Below, in pieces: positions 35,395 to 46,900 of a stretch of DNA of 64,000 nt. Origin of the DNA: Zingiber officinale. Its lineage: Eukaryota; Streptophyta; Magnoliopsida; Zingiberales; Zingiberaceae. The stretch lies in the NCBI RefSeq assembly GCF_018446385.1, contig NC_055993.1, positions 74,019,715-74,083,714 on the forward strand, read 5' to 3'. The notes beneath the pieces were generated by a model. It was given only the letters and a program-made list of their open reading frames with translations, ran no database searches and had not been told where the DNA came from. The stretch's first letter is position 1. The number at the start of each line of letters is the position of its first letter. Both the position numbers and the translations under genes were made by a program.

Positions 35395-36700
35395 CTAAAC
35401 CCATCTAAGGTGTAGAAAATACACTCTCAGGAACTCAAAATCTATTGGTGCTCCTTGAGTGTTCTAGGTACTCACTAGGGATAACTTCCCTTGATACCAT
35501 TCTAATGATCTTTCTAGACTTCTTAGAAGCCTTGGTCATGCTAGACTTCTCTAGATCAACTCTAGGGATAAGTTCCTTTGTGACATTCTTAGTGACTTTC
35601 TTAGGCTTATTAAAAGCCTAGCCACATTGGTCTATTCAAAGTTAACTCTAGGGATGACCTCCCTTGTAACCTTGACTTGACCCTAGACCTAGGGTTAATT
35701 CCATAACTATATGGAACTCTTTGATAAGAAGGGGCATCCTTCCTGAATTGAGGTTTGCATTCTAAATTCCTCTTATCATTTGACGGTTCTTGTCTATCTA
35801 TCCCTAGATCTTGCTCATTTGAACCCTTAAAGATATTGTCATTGGTCTTTTCTAATTTATCAAACCTTATCCTTAAGGCTTGGTTTTCCATCCTTAAATC
35901 CTTAGATGTGGATTTTTCTTGCTTTTCTTGAGCATTTTAATTTTTAGGCCTATATTTAAAATTTTTAGATTTCTTGCCTAAATTATTATATACCTTCCTA
36001 GCCATAGGTGAGGTAGTAGCATGATATGTTACAAATTTTTCCTTAATTCTATCATGTTTACTATTTTATGATAAATAGTATTAAAATGATATAAATTTAA
36101 TCTAGCATGCTTTTTATCATGATTTAAAGGAATCGCTTCAGCAAATGATACATTGGGTTTGCTCTTAAGAGCTCCTCTTGATTTGAGCTTCCCCCTTTGA
36201 GTTTGGTCGGTTTCTTCCCCCGTGGGTATCTAGTAATGCTCTTTTTGGCTACACAAGAAGCACACAATGTGCTTCTTACCCTTCTGTATCATGGAGCCAA
36301 CCTTTCTTGGCTTCTCCTTTGCCTTTGGTGCCACTTGACCCCTCTCCTTAGTCAACTTTGGACACTTGCTTTCGTAATATCCTCTTTCCCTACATTCAAA
36401 GCATATAATGTGATTTTTATTATTACAATTTAAAATTTTTATACCTTTACTTGCAGGGATGACACTTGATCCTCCATTTGATTTTTCTTAATTTTTAGAG
36501 GTGGCACCATCTTCCTCTTCATTTAATCCGGAGGTAGAAGCTTCTTCTTACTTAGTTGTCAACTAATGATGCTCCCCCTCAATCCTTGAGGTGGAGGCTT
36601 CTTGAATTTCCTCCTCGGATGACATCTTTGACTTTGTTGACTTTAGGCTTCAACTTCTTCTTCTTTCTCTAACTCTTTGCCCTTTCCGGTGATGAGTCCG
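35395..36700 (-). pseudogene. Element H gag remnant
   Basis: Homologous to I and D gag but with many stops. A readable block at 35891-35610 contains the coiled coil NQALRIRFDKLEK and VPYSYGINPRSR. The knuckle region lies near 36240-36400. The terminal motif reads NRF-stop-VPES near 35430, the Trp codon being TGA. Not functional. Confidence 0.75.
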
Positions 36701-36715
36701 GTGAAGAGCAACCTA

Positions 36716-36727
36716 GCTCTGATACTA
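36716..36727 (-). promoter_or_regulatory. Primer-binding site of H
   Basis: Minus-strand TAGTATCAGAGC, one base different from the initiator-Met consensus. The same change occurs at 40395-40406, so it predates the duplication. Confidence 0.75.
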
Positions 36728-36729
36728 CT

Positions 36730-37734
36730 TGTTAGGACACTTCGCAGCTAAAGGGGAGGGGTGAATAGCTCGTCTCGCTTTGTCGATGATGATTTGTACT
36801 GTAAAACATGAAGAAAACTCCTCCAATGCTAATACAAAAGATTTACTTCGTATCCACCTCAAGATGAGGTAACTAATCCAAGGATCCACACACGAGCACA
36901 CTCTCCACTATCAAAAACACTCCTTCTCATAACAATCTGGAGGTGAAGAAACCTCGTACAAATCAAGAACAAGAATACAACTCTAAATAGGAAGTAAATG
37001 TAAAAATACAAATGGAAATCCTTCTTGCTTGATCTCTTATTGCTTGAAGATGCCTCTTGTAAGCTTGGAAATGCAACAACACTTCAACCCTAAGATTGCA
37101 AGAATCGACGATGAAGAATCGTAAGTTCGGTGAGTTGTTATGGAGAAGCAACGTCGCGTTTAAACTCACCAACGGCTTTATCTCTGTATTTTTAGGGTTC
37201 CCAATCAATTGACACCTCAGATCCACGCAAACCCAGCCGTCCAAAGCTCGCAACCTGCACAACGGTCATCTCCCAATCAATCAGCTGATCAATTGGGGGT
37301 AACTAGATCAATCAGTGGATCAATCTAGAATCCTTCTATGCTATCGTAGAAGACCCTATAATCGATTGACCAATTGATTCTGACTTCCTCGCGTCATTGT
37401 AAGAAATCTGAACCCCAAACGATTGCCTGATCAATTGGCATATCCCAATCGATCAACTCCCAATCGATCAGCTGATTGATTGGGTCGCCTTTGTCATGAT
37501 AGTACTCCCAATCAATCAACTGATCGATTGTCCAATCCTATCTCGCCAAACACAAGTATAGGGTTCCCTTGCTCAACATCCAATCAACCTAGACTTGCTA
37601 GGTCTTCCTTGTGCCTAACATCTGGTCATCTTTGACCTGCTAGGACTTTATCACCAAGTGCTCGGTCAATCCTTTGATCCACTTAGACTTTTCTCCCTAT
37701 GCCAAGTGTCCGGTCCTCCATGACCCACTTGGAC
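36730..37734 (-). repeat. Middle LTR of H-I, truncated
   Basis: 1.0 kb, TGTTAGGACACTTCG to CCACTTGGAC. It corresponds to the PBS-proximal part of the LTR at 40409, with palindrome array 37198-37545. The hairpin-unit half is replaced by foreign DNA. Confidence 0.82.
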
Positions 37735-38604
37735 GTTGATGTGATGTTTGGCAGTTTGAATCCAATGACTGGATCTGCGCTACAGCTTCCGTGACCTGGA
37801 TCAGACGGCCCCGATCGGCCGAGCTCAAGCTTTATAAAGCCGTGATGTCGGCGTCTTTCTCCTACGTTTTTTGTGAAGGTTGTCGGCATTCCTCTGCGTG
37901 ACCAGTGCTCCGGCGATCTCCGCTCATGTTTCCGGCGACCTTTTCTTCTCTTGTAAGCTCTCTTGTTCCTTCCTGTTCTTCAATCTTTTTGTTACTTAGT
38001 TGTTTTCCGTTATCCGCTGTGTTCTGTGTTTGCTTTTCTTCTCATCGAACCTATTTTCTTGTTTTCCGGCAATGGCCAGTTCTTCACAGCCATCGAACCC
38101 CTCGCCTGGGCTCTGGTATTCTACCATGGAGACCATGTTCGATGTGGGTGATGCCGAAAGCCTTAGAAACGCCTTCGGAATCCCTTATGACCATGAGGTC
38201 ATTCTGGCTTCTTCGTCCGATCGGCACATTACCCGCTGACCATCACCATCAGCTTGTTCCAAGACCAGTTTATGGCCAGTCTTCGCTTCCCGATCCATCC
38301 TTTCATCCTTGAAGTTTGTAATTACTTTCGTGTTCCTCTCCCCCAACTAGTACCCAATTTCTTTCGTCTGCTATGCGGCGTTGTCATCCTGTTCTGGCTG
38401 CATGGCATCCCTTTAACCCCTCAAGTTTTTCATTATTTCTACTACCCCAAGCAGTCTAAAATGAGACCTATCTTTTTTAGTCTCGGATTGGTCTGGTATT
38501 TTTTTGATAAGATGCCTACTTCAAATAAACATTGGAAGGAGTATTTCTTCTTCATGCGGCTTCCTGAACGGCCAAGCTTCCAGACCCAATGGCAAGTCGG
38601 ATCA
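37735..38604 (+). pseudogene. Fragment of a gypsy-type element gene (PF04195-like)
   Basis: Codon use and GC content differ sharply from the flanks. A TTTATAAAG TATA-like site occurs near 37831. A frame from ATG 38072 (MASSSQPSNPSPGLWYS) reaches a stop at 38237-38239, and the next frame continues FQDQFMASLRFPIHPFILEV, VPNFFRLLCG, HGIPLTP, YYFxx-like aromatic blocks and PERPSFQTQW. This resembles the plant family called putative gypsy type transposon. A one-base slip near 38230 separates the halves, and the 3' end is cut at 38604. Family call from memory of motifs. Confidence 0.6.
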
Positions 38605-39080
38605 ATGATAATTTATAGCACATCAAAATGAATAATTTTTAAAAGAAAACATACTATAACTACATGATATATGTATGACATGGCATGTGATATTTTTCAT
38701 AAAGAAATGAATGCAAAATATGATGTTATGGCATATGATGAGAAAATAATAATGACAATTTAACATAAATAATATACCTAGATTATCTTTCTAAGTATCT
38801 TTAATTCATTGCTAAATTTAAAGAATAGATCTAAGTTTGCCTCTATCTGCCAAGAGAATGTCAAAATCTTAACTTGACATTTCTTGGAATTATTTTATTT
38901 GTGTCAATTTTAATTAAGTCCAAATCTTCAAATTTTGGCACATTTTACTCTTCAAAAAGTAAATAATTAATCCTTCTCATTTTCAAGGTATAACAATACC
39001 TTGAAAATGTACTAAGGTACTAACTTCATCAAGGTTGGGTTAACTACCCTTTCAATTAGAGTTGACACTCTTTAAACCCA
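38605..39080 (-). other. Second partial interior of H-I
   Basis: Collinear with 34922-35390 and very similar by eye. It lacks the first 1.5 kb of the interior, including the palindrome array. Confidence 0.75.
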
Positions 39081-40385
39081 TCTAAGGTGTAGAAAATACA
39101 CTCTCAGGAACCCAAAATCTATTGATACTTCTTGAGTGTTCTAGGTACTCACTAGGGATAACTTCCCTTGATACCATTCTAATGATCTTTCTAGACTTCT
39201 TAGAAGCCTTGGTCATGCAAGACTCCTCTAGGTCAACTCTAGGGATAACTTCCTTTGTGACATTCTTAGTGACTTTCTTAGGCTTATTAAAAGCCTAGTC
39301 ACATTGGTCTATTCAAAGTTAACTCTAGGGATGACCTCCCTTGTAACCTTGACTTGACCCTAGACCTAGGGTTAATTCCATAACTATATGGAACTCTTTG
39401 ATAAGAAGGGGCATCCTTCCTGAATTGAGGTTTGTATTCTAAATCCCTCTTATCATTTGACGGTTCTTGTCTATCTATCCCTAGATCTTGCTCATTTGAA
39501 CCCTTAAAGATATTTGTCATTGGTCTTTTCTAATTTATCAAATCTTAACCTTAAGGCTTGGTTTTCCATCCTTAAATTCTTGGATGTGGATTTTTCTTGA
39601 TTTTCTTAAACATTTTCATTTTTAGGCCTATATTTAAAATTCTTAGAGTTGTTGCCTAAACTATTATCTATCTTCCTTGCCATAGGTGAGGTAGTAGCAT
39701 GATACGTTACAAATTTTTCCTTAATTCTATCATGTTTACTATTTTTATGACAAAAAGTATTAAAATGATATAAATTTGATCTAGCATGCTTTTTATCATG
39801 ATTTAAAGGAATCACTTCAACAAATGATACATTGGGTTTGCTCTTAAGAGCTCCTCTTGATTTGAACTTCCTCCTTTGACCTTGGTCGGTTTCTTCCCCC
39901 GTGGGTATCCAGTAATGCTCTTTTTGGCTACACAAGAAGCACACAATGTGCTTCTTACCCTTCTGTATCATGGAGCCAACCTTTCTTGGCTTCTCCTTTG
40001 CCTTTGGTGCCACTTGACCCCTCTCCTTAGTCAACTTTGGACACTTGCTTTCGTAATATCCTCTTTCCCTACATTCAAAGCATATAATATGATTTTTATT
40101 ATTACAATTTAAAATTTTTATACCTTTACTTGCAGGGATGGCACTTGATCCTCCATTTGATTTTTCTTAATTTTTAGAGGTGGCATCATCTTCCTCTTCA
40201 TTTAACCCGGAGGTAGAAGCTTCTTCTTGCTTCGTTGTCAACCAATGATGCTCCCCCTCAATCCTTGAGGTGGAGGCTTCTTGAATTTCCTCCTCGGATG
40301 ACATCTTTGACTTTGTTGACTTTAGGCTTCAACTTCTTCTTCTTTCTCTAACTCTTTGCCCTTTCCGGTGATGAGTCCGGTGAAG
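39081..40385 (-). pseudogene. Element I gag remnant
   Basis: A near-duplicate of the H gag remnant with partly different lesions. A frame at 40034-39606 covers CFLCSQKEHYWIPTG, a knuckle whose final Cys and spacing are lost. Another at 39520-39299 covers the coiled coil and VPYSYGINPRSR. Unlike H, the terminal motif keeps NRFWVPES near 39100-39120. Confidence 0.75.
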
Positions 40386-40408
40386 AGCAACCTAGCTCTG
40401 ATACTACT

Positions 40409-42012
40409 TGTTAGGACACTTCGGAGCTAGAGGGGAGGGGTGAATAGCTCGTCTCGCTTTGTCGATGATGATTTGTACTGTAAAACATGAAGAAAACTCC
40501 TCCAATGCTAATACAAAAGATTTACTTCGTATCCACCTCAAGATGAGGTAACTAATCCAAGGATCCACACACGAGCACACTCTCCACTATCAAAAACACT
40601 CCTTCTCATAATAATCCGAAGGTGAAGAAACCTCGTACAACTCAAGAACAAGAATACAACTCTAAATAGGAAGTAAATGTAAAAATACAAATGGAAATCC
40701 TTCTTGCTTGATCTCTTGTTGCTTGAAGATGTATCTTGTAAACTTGGAAATGCAACAACACTTCAACCCTAAGATTGCAAGAACCGACAATGAAGAATCG
40801 TAAGTTCGGTGAGTTGTTATGGAGATGCAATGTCTCGTTTAAACTCACCAACGGATTTATCTCTACACTTTTAGGGTTCCCAAGCAATTGACACCTCAGA
40901 TCCACGCAAACCCAGCCGTCCAAAGCTCGCAACCTGCACAACAGTCATCTCCCAATCAATCAGCTGATCAATTGAGGGCAACTAGATCTATCGGTGGATC
41001 AATCTAGAATCCTTCTATGCTATCGCAGAAGACCCTATAATCGATTGACCAATCGATTCTGACTTCCTCACGTCATCATAAGAAATCTGAACCCAAACGA
41101 TTGCCTAATCGATTGACGTGTCCCAATCGATCAACTCTCAATCAACTGATCGATTGCCCAACCCTATCTTGCCAAACACAAGTATAGGGTTCTCTTGCTC
41201 AACATCCGGTCAACCTTGACTTACTAGGTCTTCCTTGTGCCTAACATCTGGTTATCTTTGACCTGCAGGACTTTATCACCAAGTGTTCGGTCAATCCCTT
41301 GATCCACTTGGACTTTTTTCCCTGTGCCAAGTGTCTGGTTCTCCATGACCCACTTGGACTTCTAAACATCAAGTGTCTGGTCAACCTTGACCTGTCTTCA
41401 CTCACCAGAACTTCCTCACTACCTAGCTTCACTCACTAGGACTTCTCATCACTTAGCTTTACTTACTAGGATTTCTGTCTGCCTAGCTTCACTCACTAGA
41501 GTTTTTCACTTGGCTGTACTCACCAGGTTTTTTCACACTGCCTAGCTTCACTCACTAAGGTTTTTCACCTGACTTCTCTCACCAGCACTTTCCATTTGCC
41601 TAGCTTCACTCACTAGGACTTTTCACATTGCTCGACTTCACTCGCCAGGACTTCCCAATCTGTCTGGCTTTACTCACCAGGACTTTCCATTGTCCGATTT
41701 CACTTACCGAGATTTTTCAACAGCAAGTGTTTGGTCAACATTGACCCACTTAAATTTTCTTCTTCTGTCAACCTTTCCATTGGTCTTATCCTTGTCTAAC
41801 CTCTACTTTGCACTTCCTAGTTAAGTATCTGATTAACCTTGACCTACTTGACTTCTGATCAAACTTTGACCATCAATCTCCTATATGGATAATTGCACTT
41901 ACAATCTCTATATATTATCAAACATCTAAACTCAAATATCACGATTAAAGTTTGAGTCAACTCAAACTTAGTCAACTTAGTCAATCTTATCCTAAGAAAA
42001 ATTACACCAAAA
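40409..42012 (-). repeat. Composite H-I outer right LTR (5' LTR)
   Basis: 1.6 kb, TGTTAGGACACTTCGGAG...TTACACCAAAA. Palindrome array 40875-41165, hairpin units about 41260-41720, including CTGG-CTTTACTCA-CCAG and CTAG-CTTCACTCA-CTAG. PBS 40395-40406 adjoins it. Confidence 0.8.
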
Positions 42013-42017
42013 GGCTA

Positions 42018-43900
42018 GAGTAGAAGAAATTGATGTTTTTAAGTTTTATCTTGGAACTAATATATTTTTGAATTTAAAAAATATTTTTATATTATGGTCT
42101 TTTTAACCAAACTTAATTTTTGTTTCTTATTTGACAAAATAAGGATATTTATTCATTTGGAAATGAATTATTTAATATATTTTTAATATTTAATTTTGAT
42201 TGATATTGGTTCCTGAAATAAACTATCTAATTAGACACCATAATAAAATAATATATATAAGTGACATAAAATTTATTTTGACTATTAAAAATTCAACTAT
42301 ATTGTGGTGTAGGTGTTTATGTCTTTATTTTTATATATATAATTATGGGATGATCATTGGAATGACTAATTCTATCTTTTACTTTTATATATATATATAT
42401 ATATATATAATGAATTTTTAATTCTCTTATGTCAAATTTTGATATTGCCATAAAATCTATTAAAGAAAAATAATTAATAAAAAGAATAAGAGTGTAAATT
42501 TAGAATTAATACATATAAATATAAAATACGTCTTGAAATTGTTTATATTTTATTAATATCATATACTATCGTTAATAATTTTAACCACAAATTTACATCG
42601 AAGAATGTTGTAACAAAATTGTTACTGCAAAACTTTTATCAACAAATTATTACGGTTAAAGATTTAGAATTCAAAAATAAAAGTTGCAAATAGATTAAAA
42701 CAACTCTAGCATAGTCTTGGTCCCGGCTAAGAGATTAAAAGGAGAATTGGAAATTTATTGATTCCCATTTAGAGATTAATACGACAAGAATTCTGACCTA
42801 CTTTAGAGTTTTCTATGACCATATCTTTCGAGGGTATTTTTCGAACAACTATAATTCAATTCTCACACCTATATAGCGATTGAGCAATTGATAAAACTAA
42901 AATGTCATACAAAGAACTATCGCACTTCCTCAATTTAGTTGATGGCGATTGAATCATCTACTTAAAATTAACCGGATTATAAAATATGAACACCTGATAT
43001 ATAAAAATATATATATAATAAATGGAGTATCTGATATATAAAAAAATGGAGCAAAAATCATGTGATACAATAATAAAGTACTCACAAAAATAAATAAATA
43101 AACAAAAGGTCAGAATTCGAATTTTAATAGAACTGAATATATTATGAATATCAATCTTTATATATACATAAACTAAACTTGGAATTTATCCCCTAGACAA
43201 ACCCGAAAACAAAAATCATTAATAATTGGGCAAAACTTGAATATCTGAATTTTTAAAATACTAAATGGGGCAAGAATCGTGCAAGTGGGATATTATAAAT
43301 AAAATAAAAAAAATGGAGCAAGAATGTAAGACAGCTGGTGTAGCCCAATAAAAGTAAATGCAGAGAATGCAGCATCAAGATATACTACGTTACCGATGCG
43401 CCACTATATGGAGAGAATGCAGAATGTAAGTAAATAGTAAAAAAAACACAAACATGACTTTAATTCATTATAAATTCATGAGAAGGAACAAATACGAGAG
43501 AAAAAAAAATTTGAAAAGTTGAATGAAAGAACTAATAAAAACATTCTATTTCAGAACTTAATAGTGCACTTCCTGATATCTTTATACAGAACAACGAGAT
43601 ACCAAACACAGAAAAGCCTGTCATTCATTTCGATTGCCATATTTCATTCCAACTCCAAGTATGCCTTCCAATTCCACGAATTAAAGGCACTAAGAACATT
43701 TGTATTTGGAACATATCATATCAATCAATATACAAACTACAACACAGAAGAATATTAATAAAATACCAACCACTTTTAATCTAATATGCCCTGAAAACGG
43801 GGACACAAAACTCAAATAATTGAACCGTCATGTAGTTCCTCTCAGTTGTAATCGGGATTAAAGGTGACATCAACTGATGCAAAGATGGAACTAAAGAAGC
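42018..43900. other. AT-rich intergenic DNA and UTP6 3' flank
   Basis: No gene. A (TA)n run lies at 42386-42409. Near 42990-43060 and 43260-43330 the phrases CTGATATATAAAAA and AATGGAGCAA(G/A)AAT recur, a decayed local repeat. The part nearest 43900 probably holds the UTP6 3' UTR. Confidence 0.5.
42386..42409. repeat. (TA)12 microsatellite
   Basis: Uninterrupted TA dinucleotides between TTT and ATGAATTT. Confidence 0.8.
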
Positions 43901-43990
43901 TTACAAGTCAGTACCAACAAGCAACATGGTGTCTTTCGAGATTTTTTTAGCTCGCCAGTAGACAGCATTTGCAGATTCAGTTGTCCCAGC
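43901..43990 (-). CDS. UTP6 exon 6 with stop
   Basis: 29 codons AGTTESANAVYWRAKKISKD... ending GTDL and TAA (43901-43903); acceptor TTTACAG|GCTGGG. It is conserved enough to suggest the gene was under selection until recently or still is. Confidence 0.88.
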   Translation of the reverse strand, partial: AGTTESANAVYWRAKKISKDTMLLVGTDL

Positions 43991-46900
43991 CTGTAAAGAG
44001 AAAGAGGAACAAAACAATAAAACAAGTCAAATAAATTAACCAAAAGGAAAAGGTAGCGCCAAAATCATTACCTTCTTTTCCATCAGGTAGTACTCTCTCC
44101 ACAATTCCATGATCTCAGGGTACATGTCTAAAGCCGAATTGTACAGATTTCGAGCACATGTAATGGCAAATTTATCACCAACAAAACCAAGGTTTGACTC
44201 TAGTTCGATACAATGTCTGAAGAGTTTAACACTTGGATGGGGTAAAGATAGAAGTCTGCAGCCACAAGTGAATGGTGATGAGCAAGATGTAAGCTAGAAA
44301 GAGCTGCATAATTAACAAAAGCAAAAAAGAGGAAAGACAAGAAACATTAACATTATCAAGAGGCCTGACTTCAGCTAGTTCCTAGTTCATACAACAATAA
44401 GTTACTAATATGAATTAAATTTAAACCAGCGCCATGGTCATGTCAGGTGTGAGCCACTAGAAGAAACAGATGCTAAAGGTAATGATTGATATGGCAGCAG
44501 CAGCCAGTTGCATTTCCTGTGGCAGGATTCCACCAACATTGAGTTTGGTTGTTGTAGAAATTACAACAAACTGCAGCTGAGGCACTACTGCCATTCCTGC
44601 TGCTTGCATTGCACCAGATGTGGCTACAGGTGGGCTGAAGACAACAAAGGAGATGAAAAACATGGCAGGAATATTCAATACTACAGGATAGATTTAGAAC
44701 ACCTGAAAGAACAGGAAGAATTTGATAATAACTTGGGATATATTTTTTTAATTAACCACACAAAAAAAGTATGGCACTTGCAATGTAAGTACTCAAAAAA
44801 AAAACATCATTTCGACACACAGTCACAATAGTTCATTTTGATACCTCAGGTTTTAGTCGATTGGAACTGAATGGAGAGCTCAATCGACTAAGGAATCGAC
44901 TTGAGCTGAACAATCCGCAAACAAGATATTTATGTTTGGGCCAAAGATGATAGGAGACCGATGCTACAGTAGGAAAGCCGAAAGAAGTCATTAATCAAAT
45001 AAAACAGCAATGCAACAGTTATAGCACCTAAGGGCAACAATAGCATGACTGATAGTGGAATCCAATCTACTTAGGTAACAGTTGGCAAACTTGGGTTAAA
45101 GTCCAACTGACTGATAGTGAATCTCAGCGACAGATCAGTTGAATGAGAAGTGAAGATTGAAGAACGATAAAGGCTATAAAAGGGGAGCGGGGAACAAGGT
45201 GGATGGCTTTTAGTTAGATCTTACAGAGCCTCTTCATTATAATCTTTATCCTCCTCTTGATACTTATTGTATTGTAACAGGTTGCTCCATAGGTACTCCA
45301 CTGTGAAAGAGAAACATAGTGGGCTTTCTAGAAGTGACTCACCAATGAATAATATGCCGTGGAGTATTATAAATGAGGATTTCAAATAACATTAAATGTC
45401 TGTGTTAGTGTTGTGGTATACTTGTATACTTGCATTCTTTATATGTTTTTATTCCACTAATAATTATCTTGTGCAACCTTGTTAATATCATAGCAAGGGT
45501 AGAAAGAGTTCCTTAGTAGGCAATATTGCTATTCACCCCTCACCCCCATGTAACTCACTCATCCGATCATCCTCTACATTCGATCCCCAACAATTTATAT
45601 AGTAATTTCTTTTTTTTTGGCCACCATTTTCCTTCCAAAGGACAAAATTTTGATACATGAAAAGGTCAAAAAGCTTCCAAAAACTTTTTTAAATTTTTAG
45701 TGTGCATTCTTAAAAAAAATCTTTCAATAAAGAAAAGTAGAAAGAGAACAAATAAAAATTTCTATCAATGGAACACACCCCAGTGTTGTATGGGATCTGG
45801 CCTATTATCTGTCTCAATTGTTTGTCCAGATATTAGCATCATCAGGTGACTAATATTCATATTGAAGAAGAAACTAGGGACTATTTCTTGAATGAAATGG
45901 AAAAAAGAAACCTAGAAGAACTACGAATGAGAAACTTAAGAAAAGCAATTTTAGGTGAAGGCAGCAAATGATGATAAACCAAGTATATAACAGCAAAACA
46001 CCACTGCAAGAAACTTCAAACATACCTCTTGTACATGCCCCTTGTTTGCTGAATACCCTCTCTTTGAAAAATCAAATTTAGGACAGCAGAGGCAACCGAA
46101 GTTCCAGAATAACTACTGCCAGCTTTGCCTAATGCTGTCTCCAAGATCATCAACAGCTTTTGAAAATATTCTTTGTAGTTTGAAAAAAATTTCAATACCT
46201 TCAACAGAAAATCAAACAATTATATGTCTAAAATTATATTAAATTCAGTTACAGCATTCAAAAAGATTTCAAGAAGTTTAAATCATCAAATAAATACTCA
46301 GCAATATTATTCTAGATTCTAGTGACACTTACCAACCTCTACTTAAGCAAAAATGACAGTCATATCTTGAAAAAATAAATGTGACAAGGCAAAATGTTAA
46401 AAATCTGTGTGGAATGCTAAAAGCATGTATTTGAGAGTTTGGAGAAGTGAAGAGATGAAAACATTTATTTGAGTGTCTGGATAAGTGAACCTAGCTTGCT
46501 TCTCCATTGCAAAATTAATTTAACAATTTAAAAGTGCCAAGGTTCAGTCTAGGTGGTGCCTGATTTGGATCAAAAGAACTAGTATAAGTACAAGAATAGA
46601 TATTAACATCAAGTCAACTTGATCCGTGACCAAGGAAACAAGAAAAACATGATCCCTAAGCATTTTAGTTAATTTAGTCATAAAAAATAAACAGAGGTTG
46701 CCAAATAATAAAATGATTTACTTAAAGGGGTGTAAGTTTCACCCATCCAAATCGAGAGAAGCATATGTAACATACCATAAGCCACAGATTCTCAGTCTTG
46801 GAAATGGGCAATCTATTCAGCACATCTTTAAGGAGGTTGAAGATAGAGTTCAGATCTTCCTTGCTGATTGAAAGTGATTTATTCGTCAAACATTTGATCT

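Larger units (their letters stand above)
31797..42012 (-). mobile_element. Composite LTR retrotransposon H-I (three LTRs, two interiors)
   Basis: The order is LTR (31797-33421), interior with gag, PBS, truncated LTR (36730-37734), foreign fragment (37735-38604), second partial interior with gag (38605-40408), LTR (40409-42012). Outer flanks GGTTA (31792-31796) and GGCTA (42013-42017) look like one target-site duplication with one change. The second interior closely repeats 34921-36729. There is no pol. The gag belongs to the same type as D and B. Confidence 0.8.
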
